A stretch of 64,000 nt of DNA from Dermanyssus gallinae (lineage: Eukaryota; Arthropoda; Arachnida; Mesostigmata; Dermanyssidae): contig QVRM01001124.1 in NCBI GenBank assembly GCA_003439945.1, positions 1-64,000 of the forward strand, given 5' to 3'. This document shows, one piece after another, positions 21,091-34,039 of this stretch (position 1 is its first letter; every line of letters begins with the position of its first letter). The notes under the pieces are model-generated. The model did not search any database. It saw only the letters and a program-made list of their open reading frames with translations, and had not been told where the DNA came from. The position numbers were made by a program, and so were the translations under genes.

Positions 21091-21454
21091 TCACCAACTA
21101 CAGCGATCAGTGGTGGCGGTGGTAGATGTAGCAGTAGGGGTGTTACGTATGTTTATTTGACTGGGCAAATTTTCCGCTTATTTATTGCGGCGACCCCGAA
21201 GAAGTTGGGCCACGAAGACAAAGGCGGCACCCGCTGCCGGCCATCAATGATGAACGGATCACTCATGGCGCGGCCGACGGAACGATGATGAACGATCTCA
21301 CGGTTGAGTACGGCGGCGACGTCTCGTGTCGATGCAACAGCCAGCGGCGTGAAGCCACGTCCGTTTGACGAATCCTTGGCCCAAGCCTTGGACACATCTC
21401 TAATCCGCCCGCCCAGCAACAGGACAAGACAGACAAACATTATAAAACAACAAA

Positions 21455-21560
21455 GGAAATAGGAACAACAACAACAACCACAACAATGGCACGACCTCTA
21501 CAGACAACAACCCGAACACAACAACCGCGACAACAACAACAACAACAACAGCACCAACAA
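21455..21560. repeat. CAA-rich tract
   Basis: Interrupted CAA/ACA repeats, the opposite orientation of the tract at 20670-21090. Confidence 0.75.
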
Positions 21561-22289
21561 AATTGCCAATACAAAACTACGTTTGCTAACAATAACAACA
21601 AGAATGCCTGTAATACCATTAACACGATATAATTGAATCAACGGCAAAATGAATAAAAATGCCATTTTTATAGTTATACAACACGCATAACACATAGCAG
21701 CAGGTGTACATATATCTATACGCGTGTGTATTTGTATTTGCGTGTCTGCGGAGCTAGAACTAATACTAGCAGCCTTGTCAGTTCTGCTTCAACGCTGTCT
21801 CGTAGAAGTATTGTCATCACCCTACACCTACACTTAGGCCACTCATTGCGAGTTCCGCAATAATCGTGCATAGAAGACACATGTCTTTATAAAAGGGTTG
21901 CTTCAATTCTGCACAAGTATACTTTTGGTTGTTATTTATAAATTTGAAATACTGAATGTAAATTATTTGTCGCAATTCACTCTGATACATTTCCATGACA
22001 ATTATATGTATGATCAAGTTCACATTTAGATTAGTTTATTCAAGTGTTCAGTAACGCTGTGCTTCGAAGTTAAGTGCACATAATAATTCACTAAAGTAAA
22101 TCGGCCGGTCTAACCGACTGCTCTCAATCTAGAAATGTCCGTCGGTATTGGCGTATTTCGCCCTGATTCACAACTGGTTTTTCTATTGACAAGGAACTGT
22201 TTTGTAAACAATTCACTGTAAGCACGTCTATGCAAACATTTGTTTTAGTTAATTGTAATCTTTTATTTGAATTTAAATCCTTACAAACA

Positions 22290-22291
<2 letters not shown>

Positions 22292-22339
<48 letters not shown>

Positions 22340-22443
22340 TATATATGGCTGCTGGCCTGTCTATTCGGGCCGGCGGGCACTCCTGCCATATGCCAACGCG
22401 TAGATACGTTGGCGGCGGGAGTGTAAATATCTCTCTTTTTTGC

Positions 22444-22502
<59 letters not shown>
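22292..22502. repeat. two AT arrays enclosing a GC-rich hairpin, with (GA)n tail
   Basis: AT arrays occupy 22292-22346 and 22444-22470, the latter running into GA repeats to about 22502. The about 97-bp insert between them holds a bulged hairpin: CACTCCTGCC (22378-22387) pairs with GGCGGGAGTG (22414-22423), and GCCAACG (22392-22398) with CGTTGGC (22407-22413), with ATAT bulged out. Confidence 0.75.
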
Positions 22503-22503
<1 letters not shown>

Positions 22504-25239
22504 TGCATAAAGGAACGCACAGCAAGATCAATGAATGTAGTGGTTTGCATTAGCCATTGTCACTGGGGTTCTGCACAGCTACTTTCAACTGAGCTGTGCT
22601 AATATAAAACCCCCGTCGATTACAAACTCTGGCCAATATATAAGATTCGCGATAACGATTCTCAGCAGTATCGTTATAATAGTAATACTGGTACGAATCC
22701 GCCATGTGTCATGCCAGGAAAAACACAAACACCCAAAAAACAAGATGATGACTGCTGAGGGGCAGGCTAGCTTCATACCACGGCTATATTACAAAGTGTT
22801 AATTCTCGTATTGCCGTCAGCGAAATATTTTGAATGGGCTGTATAAGGGCACCCTAATGGAGATCGCCAGGCTGTCATGCGTGACGCATTTACTGTTTCG
22901 CAGTAAACTCATCAGGAATGGCAAACATATGATCGGCATATTGCTAGAGGACTGGCCAAAATGCCCGCGGAGAGGCTAAGGCAAGGTGAGGTGAGAGAAA
23001 GGTGATCGCCTTTTTCGTCAATTATAAATTATATTACCTTTCTTGTATTATTATTACTTTGTAATAGTACAGCGGAGGTAGCCCGGCATACCTATACAGC
23101 ATCAATAATAGCAGTAGTATCCTAGCATTGTGACACAATACATCGTTATGTGATGCAAACACACTTCGTCAAATCAGGAGGACAGAAAACAAATCGTTTT
23201 TTCAGGCTGCGGGGATTACTTCAATGCATTTCAGGACCGCATGTGCATACTAAATCGAACATGGCACAAAGCTGTTAAGACGTCGACGCCTGAACGCTAA
23301 CTAGCTTTATTTCCGAGATAATGCACCCAATTTCGATTAGGTTTTGTTATCAAATATCTTCAGTATATACGCATGTCATGTGTATTCATATATATATATA
23401 TATATATAAATGTACACATGTTTTGGTATAGAACTTAACGATGATGTTGGTGTACAACGTGCAACGAGTGTCAGCAAGTGAAATGCCTAAGCAACCTTCT
23501 AAAGCTCAGCAAAAGCTAGTTCTACGAGGCTAACTACCTGCGCAATTGTGAACGAATGAGGTGACAAAATTGATGTAAACATTAATTAATGTGAAGTTAG
23601 TCAATACTGTCATAATAAGGTACTTCATCTCTACCGGCTTCTCGGTTGTTAGTGGGCAGTTAAATGCCGACCCGTGCCGATACCTGCAAAGCTGCCAAAT
23701 GCCGTCGCTAATTTCGCTCGTGTCTTTCAATGCACAGGCTTTCGTCGGCTTACCTTGGGCGACCGGGCCTCACCGTACTCAGTGCAATGCTGATCCATCA
23801 ATGGGAACATAAAAGGGCATTTAGGGTTCTTCACAAAACACACTCTAGTAATTTAGACCTAGTCATATGAACCACTGAAGTAAAGGGTTTCTATGCCTCT
23901 TTTGATCGGGTTTAGAATAGTTCAGAATGCAGTTAAGTTTTGTACTGCAGAGGGAATAACAGATTTCCGCCGCAATGACTTTAATGGAAGGGACTTGCAA
24001 AGAGGACTCGCCGGAAACTTCTTTACAGTGCGAATCTGCTTCTTGCGGCGCTTGGTTCATACACCGCATCGATTGCCAGCGAAGAACGGTGCCAGAAACG
24101 GTATCATCGGAGCTGGTTACGAGGTATTTTATCTCGCGTAAACTGTCAGGAAGCAACGTGTCAGGAGCCGGTAACGTCCTTTACTTTTCTGGCTATGTTG
24201 CATAGTTGGGCCAAGGACCTACTAGCGATGCCAGGCAAGCCACCTAAACATGGTTGGTCATTCGCGGCCCTCTAACTCCTCATTTAAAGAAAGTGGCACT
24301 GACATCCACCCTCGTGGATCTTTTACCAGCGTTCGGCCAATCCCGGCAAGCCCTAAGAAATTATATCAGAAATCCTAGACGGCATCATACCAACTTATCT
24401 TAGAGACATGCTCAGTGCCACGCCATCTGTGAGAATACCGGTCCCTCCGGCCGTAAGCCTGCTTTTCTACACAACGACGCTTTGGAGGCAAACATTTAAA
24501 ATAAAATGCATATAGCCCTCTACAAGGCTTGACACATTTTCATTGCTGCAGAGAAGAAAGAGTCACAGCGGTGGTTTAAGTGACAGAATCGTCCCCCATA
24601 ATGAAAGTTAAGCTCGATTTTCCAGATGCATTCAATTGCAATTCAATGATGAGACTTGATAATTGATACTCTTTAAAGATATACTCCAGCACCTTTAAGA
24701 ATATACCTCAAAACCTTATGATTTATAAGAATGGGAAACATGAAAGATCCGCGAACCGAGCCTTGAGGAGTACCGGAAGCTACTAGAACTTCACTGACCT
24801 GTTGCAACAAGTAACACTCTAGACTTGTGGCGACCCCTGCAGTTTACACGTTTTAACTGGAGCTTGGAGTTTAGGGCTAGGTGAGCCGCTTGCATCTTTG
24901 CACGTAACTTTATTAGGCCAACATTTCGCAATGTGACCTAGTTTTAAGCACTTGTACAGGACTGTAGGAGACTGGCGTGTCGGCAGACGTTGAATTTATG
25001 CCACCTAAAAACGAGAAACCTTTTAGTCGGTAGAACCCTACAAAGACTTTTTCGGGATTTAATGTTCACGGGTTTGCTTTCGCGTTGCTTCGTAAAACGG
25101 ACCCCATAAATACAAATGTGCACCAACCTCCTTAAGTACAGACAGAAAATCTTTGTCAGTTAAACCTTTATCTTTAACCTAGCATATTGCCAGGCTTTCT
25201 CTGCCATTTGAGTACAGGCATGGCGATGACCGACAAGAC
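22503..25239. other. no gene recognised; one short AT array
   Basis: Short AT array at 23389-23407. A few frames near 24.3-24.5 kb read faintly like RT, but I cannot support them. A perfect small hairpin (TTTACTG, loop TTTCG, CAGTAAA) lies near 22888-22906. Confidence 0.4.
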
Positions 25240-25560
25240 TCATGTTCGTATCGCAATGCAGCGTCTGAAAGGCCGCGGAAGAAGATCTTCTACATGTTGG
25301 ATATGAAACTGATCAAGTACGTGGTCGACCAGACCCTTTCGCCTGAGCAATTTGGCTTCCGGAGATTTAGGGGAGCGCGTGATGGAATCTATGTGCTTCA
25401 GAAATAGAACGAACTGTGACAAAACCCGAAGGCCATTTGTATGTAGTAATTAGAAACTACGTCAAAGCCACACGGAGTGCATTTATCGACTGTGCTCTCA
25501 AACATGTGCAAAGTATCATACGTCTGCCTGCCTGGCCCTTGCGAAGAGATCACCGCTAAT
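25240..25560 (+). pseudogene. LINE reverse transcriptase fragment
   Basis: One frame reads LSPEQFGFRRFRGARDGIYV at about 25336-25395, the RT palm-side block usually written as L-x-x-x-Q-x-G-F-R-x-x-x-x-T/A-x-D. Stops and frame changes follow, with a weak downstream hint of further RT sequence. Clade cannot be assigned. Confidence 0.5.
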
Positions 25561-26105
25561 CATGGCTGTCATCTACCGGGGTTCCGCCCGTTCGGTTCTT
25601 GTTGTTGATTGCACTTTTTAAGCGATGCTCATCGGGAATAGATGTTTAATCCCGCGTATGTTGCTGCTCTAAGCGTCCCTGATATAAAAGGGTGAAATGT
25701 GTACTTAGGTACAAATTTCAAACGAAGAATAAGTCCATCTATCCATACAGAAACTAGTAACTTCATTCATACGAAGAAACTTGATTCGCTTTTATGCAAA
25801 AAGAGAGAGAGAGAAGCCACCAACTTTGTCAGGCTGCAAACGGTGTATAGAGTCGGTGCAGGCTTCTGGCTAAATGTTTTTTCTTTGGCAAGGTGCGGCC
25901 AATAACTGTAAATCGCATAGAGAGATTTGACCTTTTCGACAGTTTCAAAACTCTAGGACCGCCGCACAGGGGAAATTTATTAAAGGCTTTATTAAAGCTT
26001 AATAGGGCAAAAGCAGCGCATGTTATAGGGCCTATGAAAGAAGCTTGAATGGATGCATCCTACTGGGGCTGACGCCTAGGAGCGCCTAGGGACTAGGGGC
26101 GCTCT

Positions 26106-26106
<1 letters not shown>

Positions 26107-26136
<30 letters not shown>

Positions 26137-26186
26137 CAGACATGGTTTATTTACGGAACCGCATACATTCACATGCTTAAGGTCTC

Positions 26187-26231
<45 letters not shown>
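26107..26231. repeat. two AT arrays flanking a 60-bp unique segment
   Basis: AT arrays at about 26107-26130 and 26192-26231. Confidence 0.85.
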
Positions 26232-26232
<1 letters not shown>

Positions 26233-27399
26233 CACTTGTTCATGGATTAATGCTCGCGCTTACATAAAAATAGGCAACAACGCTACATTTGCGTTTTGCC
26301 CAAACTTGCGTACTATTACTGTGTCTCTGCTGTCCTGGTTGCATGCTTCGTAAACCGCAATTCGCCAATCCACAAATATCACTGGCAATGTGGCAGGCGT
26401 TGACCAACAATCTTTGACGAGTCATTTAGCGGCCGACAAATGTATCGTAGTCTGGGAGGGTTGATCGTGGGTTTGGCTGACTGACGTACTGAGTAACTGA
26501 CGGATAGGTACAAAGATAGATAGAAATATAGACAAAGAGAAAGAAAGATAGATATATGGATACATTTTTAGACAGATTGATATATGTATGTCTATGCTTA
26601 ATGGGATTAATGATGGGAATGGCATCGACGCGCCGAGGTCGAGTTGGCTTCGCTGTTACGCTTGCGTTCTCAGTAGTGTGCCCGCCCGTCAACTGAAGAG
26701 AAAATCCACGGTTTCTGTAAGCGCCGGTGGAAAAGTGCGCTCCGGTTGGCCAGCGATTATTGTTCAGGCTATACTGGGTTGTTGTGTTTGCGGATCAGTG
26801 GCTAGTGGCCATATGAAGTAAAGACATCTTCACTTCAGAGCATCTTCGACTTCAGGCCACCTAGGCCAGCTACTAATACTTCACTGGCGAATTCCGTTCT
26901 TGTGTTGTTGCTGCTGCCGCTTGCGCTTCACCTTTTGTCGTACAATGCTAAATAGGCTATCAAACGACGCCCATGATTGACTGGCAAATTGCCTTGAGCA
27001 TGAGCTGCATGCAGGCAAGGCTTCACAGGAAAAGCAACGGATTTGCCTGCGATATCAAACAACAACAACAAAAACGACCACAGCAACGATTACGGCGGGG
27101 TGAAGGCGACAACACCACCCGTTGGACAGAAGAATGTTCTTCGGCCACTACCTCTGCTACTAAGTTTACCTCCACTATTATCAATGTAACAGGGGTGACA
27201 GATTCCCTCACTACCGGCCTCCTTCAACGGGTTCTCTGTCTGACACGTACATCGATGATGGTGGTTTGAAACAACCTAGCACCGGACACAGTCGACAACG
27301 GAGAGAACATGGAACGGAATGGGGAGGGTGTGAGAAAGCAAGGGAGAGAGAGAATGATTAAACACGAGAATATAGAAAGTAAACCATTGAAAGCGAATC

Positions 27400-27508
27400 A
27401 GAGAGAAACCGCAACACAAACGACAACAACGGCAACAACAAGCGTAACAACAACAACAACAACAACAGCAACAACAACAACAACAATATCAGCAACACCA
27501 CCACCACC

Positions 27509-27540
<32 letters not shown>

Positions 27541-27745
27541 AAGATGTAACATTTTTTTTAATTGTTATAACATCAACAACAATAACGATAACAATAGCAA
27601 CAACTGCTACAACAACAACAACAATGACGATAACAACGACAACGGCAATATTAACAGCAACCATAACAGCAACATCAACAGTAGCAACAACAACAACAAC
27701 AACACGTCACCGTCACGTCTCTAAATCAAAGTCATTGACAACGGC

Positions 27746-27827
<82 letters not shown>

Positions 27828-27880
27828 ACAACAACAACGACGACATCAACAAACATCATCAACAGCAACAGCAGCAGCTG
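27400..27880. repeat. CAA/ACA triplet tract
   Basis: About 480 bp of interrupted CAA repeats, longest uninterrupted near 27745-27812. The plus-strand frame encodes a 280-residue Thr-rich string and the minus-strand frame poly-Val/Leu. Neither looks like a protein. Confidence 0.85.
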
Positions 27881-28184
27881 GCGGTGGCGACGGCGGCAGC
27901 GCCCTCGAGTGTTCGATTATCCCACGGGCGCGACGCGTCAAGCTGATCGAAAATTGCACGTTTCAGGACAGTGGCAACCTGTCCAGCTGCCGGCTGCGGG
28001 TGACACCGCAATAACGCTATTATTGGCTGAACTGACACTGGCCGAATCATGCTTGAACAACAGAACGAGACGCTCAAGACGCTCAAGACAGAGGGGCGGG
28101 GAGGGGGGGAGAAAAGATGTTCACACCTCGATTCGTGCAAAGCGACCATAACACTAGCGACGATGACGACTTCTACGCGAGCGA

Positions 28185-28335
28185 CAACAACAACAACAAC
28201 AAGTGCAAGAATAACAACAGCAACAACAACACGAGCTACAAACAGAGACAGCAATAGCGCCAGAAGTCTCAACAACAATGAGAACAACATCAACCATCAG
28301 CAGCCGCCGCAGCAGCAGCAGCAGCAACAGCAAAG
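28185..28335. repeat. CAA and CAG triplet tracts
   Basis: CAA-rich near 28187-28215 and CAG-rich near 28298-28335. Confidence 0.7.
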
Positions 28336-28521
28336 CAGTGGCTACGATAAAATGTAGTGTCTGTCTGACGGACGGACGTGCTGAAACTGCAAATACCTAC
28401 CTGCCAACAATTCAAGTCGAAGAGACGTCACAATCGAAGAAAGACATCAAGAATAACGCAAGAAGACATCGAGAATAACGCACAAAAAAAACTGGTCCAT
28501 TTTTACATCAAATGCATGTAC

Positions 28522-28522
<1 letters not shown>

Positions 28523-28555
<33 letters not shown>
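28523..28555. repeat. (AT)n microsatellite
   Basis: About 33 bp of AT repeats, 30 bp left of the mariner element. Confidence 0.85.
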
Positions 28556-28559
<4 letters not shown>

Positions 28560-28587
28560 GTCGGTGCGCATGTGCAAATCACACGTA

Positions 28588-29874
28588 CAGGTAGTTCAAT
28601 AAGTTCTTAGAATGAAAACCGAGAATTTTCCAAATCATGTTTTTAAATTTTTCTTATTCGATATACTCCCCGTGAAGCTCAATACACTTTTCCCACCGAG
28701 ATTTCAGAGCTTTCATACCTCTTGAGTAGAATTCCGCGTCGTTAGACTGAAAATAGGCATTGACAGCAGCCTTAACCTCTTCATTGCTGGAAAAACGCTT
28801 TCCACCGAGACTATTCTTCAAATGTCCGAAGAGGAAATAATCAGCGGGGGCCAGGTCTGGAGAATAGGAGGGTTGTTCAATAAGTTCGAACCTCAGTTGG
28901 GCCAGTTTTGCCGATGCTTGCCGGGACTTGTGTGCAGGAGCATTGCCCTGGTGAAACGGGACAACCTTCTTCTGCAAAGCGGGCCGTTTCACGATGAGTT
29001 CTTGCTAACGGCAGTCCAACAGTCTTGCATAATATTCTCCTGTGATCGTTTTACAGCTCTCAAGGTAGTCGACCAGCATTATTCTACGTTGGTCTTAAAA
29101 AACTGTAGCCATCACCTTTCCGGTCAATGCCGTTGTCCGCACCCTCTTCGGAGGTCCTTCATCAGGTGCACACCATTGGCAAGATGCTTCTTGGGTCTCG
29201 GGAGTGTAGTGATGAACCCGGCTTTCATCGACGGTCATGAATCTGCACCAAAAATCCGACAGATTGTTCGACATTTTGGCCAAATTTCGCTGTAAAGCCA
29301 AAACAGGCGCGTCTTTTTGGCCTTGGTTGAGCAAATGCGGCAGCCATTTTGCTCTAAGCTCTTTCATCTTCAAGTTTTCGTGTAGGATAAAATGCACACT
29401 GCCTAAACTAATCCCTAATGCCTCCGCTATTTCCTTAATGTTCATTCGCTTATCTGTGCCAAGAATTTTTCGCACTTTCTCTACGTTTTCCTCATCAGTT
29501 GCCGTTTTTTGGCCTCCTGGACGTAGTTCATCCTCGGTGCTCCTGCGACCTCTTTTTAACACATTAATCCAGTTGGAAACAGTGGCAAAACATGGCGCAG
29601 AGTCACTGTACGTCTCGTCTAACTCAATTTTTACTTGGGTCGCATTCCAACCTTTGAAATGAAAATGCTTGATAACCACTCGAAACTATTTTTTCTCCAT
29701 TTTTAAAAATCACGCCGATACGTTGCACGGGAAAAGCTATCAAACGAAATCGCAACGGCCAATCACCATAATATATTGAGTGCTAGCAGTCGAAAAGTTG
29801 CACTTCCTATTAGCGGTGAAAGCGTGCCAAAATTCGAACTCTAAAAAGCTCATTCTAAGAACTTATTGAACTAC

Positions 29875-29877
<3 letters not shown>
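28588..29877 (-). mobile_element. complete but inactive mariner element
   Basis: A 1290-bp element with perfect 28-bp terminal inverted repeats (28588-28615 and 29850-29877, outer end CAGGTAGTTCAATAAG) and TA on both outer sides (28586-28587, 29878-29879). The minus strand carries a full-length mariner transposase frame with three stop codons. The right TA opens an (AT)n array. Perfect terminal repeats with a stop-riddled gene suggest a fairly young but dead copy, or one mobilised in trans. Confidence 0.92.
28654..29700 (-). pseudogene. mariner transposase, 348 codons with three in-frame stops
   Basis: Reading from ATG 29700-29698 to the final stop at 28654, the whole frame is collinear with mariner-family transposases: an N-terminal FKGW...helix-turn-helix region, the linker with LRPGGQ, and the catalytic domain. 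The first catalytic Asp is in VDESRVHHY. The second should be in HQDNAPAH but reads HQGNAPAH. The third is in PDLAPAD, 34 residues after the second, giving the DD34D spacing. Stops lie at 29688-29686 (TAG, codon 5), 29097-29095 (TAA, where Trp is usual) and 29007-29005 (TAG). There is no frameshift. Asp-to-Gly loss alone would abolish catalysis. Confidence 0.92.

Positions 29878-29907
<30 letters not shown>
29878..29907. repeat. (AT)n microsatellite abutting mariner
   Basis: Array begins at the TA duplicated on mariner insertion. Confidence 0.85.
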
Positions 29908-29908
<1 letters not shown>

Positions 29909-32376
29909 CAAAGAAAGATACTTATGATGGTGACTAAAGTGTTGTGCGCGGAAAGCTACAGACCACTGCACACTTTACGACTGTACTTCCTTAAAATCGT
30001 AACGCTATTGCCGTTGCAAAATCTTACCACTTTATTTGTTTGGCGACAATGTTAGTCGAGTAAAATAGATAACGTTAGTGCTTACCATAAACAACGACGA
30101 AAGCTGTCGTGCGTATCCGTGCTACAATAGAGTCTACTATTGTTACTGCATACAGCGTTTTGCACGTAAGGCCGCGTCAAGTCACGTACAATGAAACTGT
30201 CAAGAACGGTCTCCATGGTCAGATAACTAAAAAATAAAATTGCATTCTTGCCGTAGATCATATTTGTCGTTAAAAATAATTACTTTCTAAAAAGGTGAGC
30301 TGCGCTTGACGCATATATTACACGAGCGAACGTGAGGCATGCTACCACATAGGTAGTCTAAACAGTGTGTACATACGAGTATATGGAGAAGCAGGCTGTA
30401 TATGGAACCGAGTCTGCTACGAGTCTTCGCCACCGCACCAAAATATAATGGCCGTAATGAAAACATGAATATCGCGATTAAGGTTTCCTACTGTAAGCGC
30501 CTCGTGTCTCAATGGAGTACGTAGAATATTACGTATGATTAGCAAGCAATGCGTGCAGCGTGCCCTAATCCTAGTACCTCTAATTATGATGCTTAAAGAC
30601 AGTGTACTCTGAGCGTATCGATGCTCTTACCGACTAATCAAACAGTGAGCAAAAACCTAGAAAAATCGCCTGTATCCAACGTTTCAATATGCAAAAAAAG
30701 GATCTGGAATTTCAAGAGCTGAATTAGCGTCCTCAGTTTTCCGCGCACACTCAATAAAAACGGGTGCCTGTGTCCCAAACTTGAAGAATGGCAAGGCATC
30801 TTAGGATGCCAACCCTGCATCATTGCGTCTTATCTTTTTGTTAGGCAGTAGACATTGCATAGTATTGTGTTTATGCTGTAGAGGGTTACCACAATCTAGC
30901 TAACCTGTATCAAAGCTTAGCAGAACAAACCGGGAATCCACTTTGCAGAATTTCTCTCAAACTTGCAATGCTGATCATAAGCCCTATTTTTCTAACAGTG
31001 TTCTGCCTACAAAGGCATAAGAAGGCTTGCTGCTCAACCGGTATTATGTTGCCTATGTTTGTTACAGGCAATTGCTTTACGCGCTGTCTCGTTGAATCGA
31101 CCTCAGCTCGAATGAAGCCTCAGTTAAGCACACAAGCAACAACTTAAACATACATATCGAATTATTTGTTTACATAGGTTCACTCGATGGTAAGTGCATC
31201 CATCAAAGCATTCAAACGCATGCCACCGATGATTAGAGTCTCTTTTATTCAGACTACGCCTAGCCAAGTGTGTCAGTTTTATTTGGCATACACGCAGCGT
31301 GATTTGTCCGAACGCAAGCAAGCTACGATTGACAATAGGCGGCCAGCGGAACCCGCATTACGTTCGATGTGCCGTGTGAGCCGACGCCCTTTGCTGAAAA
31401 AACTCCGGGAAACGGCAACTGGCCGGACCATGGAGGTAGCCGGAACTTCCCGACCCAGATGCACGCGTCAGTAAAGTCGTGAGTTCTATCTATCCCGTTG
31501 CGAAACCATGCTCGTCTTTGACAGTTACGCGCTGGAGCACGAATCGGCGGTTGTACAAGTCCTCTTGCTGCCTTTCTGCGTGATATGGCCTTTTGGCGTT
31601 CCTATTGCGTTCGATTCACTGCTCATTCACTCGTTGTGCAAGGTCGTGAGGTGTTCTTCTGGGTCTTAGCTGACTATTCGTGGTATGCGGCGGTTTGTGC
31701 AAAGCGCTCTATTTCAGCTGCTCATCAAAACAAGATGGTAGCATGTAAAACGTCAGCACTATGTAAAACAAAGTGTTTCTCGTTACTATGGTCATTGTGA
31801 CTGTTAACTAATTAATTGCAATGTATAGATTTATTTTCACGTATAGATGTTTAATTATTTCTGTTCAGTATGAGCTCGCACCTACGGCAGGCATCCTTGT
31901 GTGGGCAGATAGCTAATAATCACTGCGGCGTTGTGCGCAACAATGCTGTACCTTCCTTCTGACGCAAGTAAGTCTTCTGACGAGTCAGAGAAAACCTCGG
32001 TTGCAGTGGCAATCAACAACTCGGTTTCGGAAAAAAAGATACTGCTTCAATTGTCAATGGCAAAGCTGCGGATCAGGTCATCGTAACTTACAAGAGAGAT
32101 GTATGCCTGTCGGTAGTGCTTTTGGGTCTGACGTTCGATACGGTGCCTTTTTGCAGCCTCTGCAATGCTTCAGGTGCTACAGCCTAGAATACTAGCAGGC
32201 CCAGTGCATCGTCGTCAAGCCACGACACAGATTATTGTGCCGTTCTGGCTCTAAAGATTGCTTGCGGAAGAACTGCGGCAGCTTACTGTTCCGGATTTTA
32301 CAAAGCGACGTAGGAAGCCTGTCGTAACAGGCGTTGCAGATGTGAACGTTTAAAGAACCCCGAACATAATGAAAAA
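29908..32376. other. no gene recognised
   Basis: AT-rich, short frames only. I see no motif or notable repeat. Confidence 0.45.
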
Positions 32377-32402
32377 AGAGAGAGAGAGAGAGAGAGAGAG
32401 AC
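32377..32402. repeat. (GA)n microsatellite
   Basis: About 13 GA units. Confidence 0.85.
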
Positions 32403-32687
32403 TGATAAATCCTTAATTTCGCTAGTAAAACCATTCTTGCCAATCGAACGCATTGCCCCACAAAATGTTTCATGAGTCGTAGCTGTGCTACGGTAGCTCA
32501 AACGGTGAGAGAGATAAAGCTGTCACTCTACGGCAGCTTCTTACACCGCATACTGAGAGAGCTAAGGCAGCCTCCTTCTCCTCTACCTATAGAGGCGACA
32601 GTTGAAATGCTGATGCAAGAGGCTTTCTCAAACATTGTCGAATGCATTGTCAGCGCAGAGGTTATTGCTTAACAGCGCGGAGCTGTT

Positions 32688-32711
32688 TATATATATATAT
32701 ATATATATATA
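32688..32711. repeat. (AT)n microsatellite
   Basis: About 12 AT units. Confidence 0.85.
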
Positions 32712-32784
32712 GCACTGGTTGCTGAAACAGTCCTGCGCATTAAGAAAATAGTGAAGTACAGTCAGCCTACAGCACAGGTTTGGC

Positions 32785-32965
32785 GTATCGTAGTTTTCGG
32801 GGACTTAAATGCGAGATTGAATAAGCAAGATATAAGTCGGAATAGCTGCCAGTGCTCGATACACTGAGTGACCTAGGGTTCTGGATGGTCAATGACAGTC
32901 TAACTGCCAACAGTTGTCCGCCCGTTGGGTCCTTCAGTTATAGACGTATTTGCCTATAATACTTG
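32785..32965 (+). pseudogene. LINE APE-type endonuclease fragment
   Basis: One frame reads VVFGDLNARLNKQD, matching the catalytic GDFNA/R block of LINE endonucleases. After a frame change comes LGFWMVNDSLTANSCPPVGSF, then VIDVFAYN, corresponding to the later endonuclease blocks (F..G..S.ID). Stops and at least two frame changes show it is a fossil. Confidence 0.55.
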
Positions 32966-33504
32966 CATGTGAGAAACAAAAAATTCGTTTTCGTGATAAA
33001 GCATTGCTCACCACGTCCCAATCTGTATGAAGATCAATTGCAGCGAGCTCAAGCAAAGGTCGACGTAAAATTTCCGGATTCCGGCGCAAGATCAAAAGCC
33101 GTACAAAGCCGTACGACGTGGCAACAGGACTGGCTATCCGTCCCGAAATGTACAGGTACATTATTACATCGAGTACCCACAAACATTATTAAAATAACAG
33201 TACGAGTTTCGACAAGCGCCAACAACAAGAAGGCCAGAGGCGCCACGCGTATGGTTAAGGAAAACGAAAAGACCGCACATGCCCAGACAGACCCAAAGAA
33301 CCTTCACTTCTGGAACATCCTGGGTACTTGAAACACTAAACCCAGAATGTTCCATTAAACCGAACCGCCTAAGCTGCGAACGACCAGGGACGGCGTGAAT
33401 GTCATTGAAGTGTCATTTCAAGGTTTAGAAAATCGCCTAAAAAAGAAGCAACTGCCGGCTACGACGATAGTTGGCATAAAAAGCTTAAACAACTTTAGTA
33501 CCGT

Positions 33505-33625
33505 ACCAATTAAGTTCGTTCAACAGCTTGTTTAAGGCTGGAAGCATATCAGCCACGTGGAAAAAATGTCTACATATTCTGATTCCGGATAATATAATAA
33601 AGGAGCGTTTATCCGGGCAAGAAAT
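33505..33625 (+). pseudogene. possible LINE RT N-terminal fragment
   Basis: A frame reading AGSISATWKKCLHILIP resembles the RT block preceding motif 1 (G.....WK......IPK). It lies downstream of the endonuclease fragment on the same strand, consistent with one badly decayed LINE spanning about 32.78-33.6 kb. Confidence 0.35.
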
Positions 33626-34039
33626 CGCATACCAAAACAACATATAAAAGCTGCTGCCAAGTCGTGTAGTACAACGGTTAGCTCCATAATAGCATCAGAG
33701 GAAAGTCCTGTCGGATGAGCGGCTTAAGTTCTGCTAAGACCATTTCATATGTTTGGCCTGCTTAATATTTGTAGGTTAAAAACAGGTCACCCCTTTGTCA
33801 ATTTTTGCACTGCATTTGGTTTGTGCTGGCGCATCTAGGACTATCAACGACTACACTGATTTTGGTAAGAGAGTTTTCAACTCTCGCGACGACTCACGTG
33901 TTTCCTTGTGTTTCAGCTTTAGGAGAAAATGCCTTTTGAAAACAACGCCCGCCCTCCATTTCGAAGCGCCAATAATAGGTCGATCCAAATGCTGGGCAGC
34001 ATGTAAAACAGGGAATGCCGAGGAAGATGAGTCTGAATC

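Noticed and set aside
20534..21097. Val-, Thr- and Asn-rich frames on both strands
   Set aside because: They are translations of a GTT/GTC tract with no domain.
21153..21440. 95-residue minus-strand frame
   Set aside because: It starts with ATG and is not purely repetitive, but I recognise no motif and it is flanked by triplet tracts. Left unannotated.
22880..22925. Possible hammerhead ribozyme on the minus strand (CTGATGAG...CGAAAC)
   Set aside because: CTGATGA and GAAA are present, but GAAA lies in the loop of a simple hairpin, so stems II and III cannot form.
24300..24520. RT-like strings on the plus strand
   Set aside because: Too weak and broken to support without a search.
27309..28151. 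280-residue open frame on the plus strand
   Set aside because: Almost entirely Thr/Ala from CAA/ACA repeats; the opposite strand is equally open.
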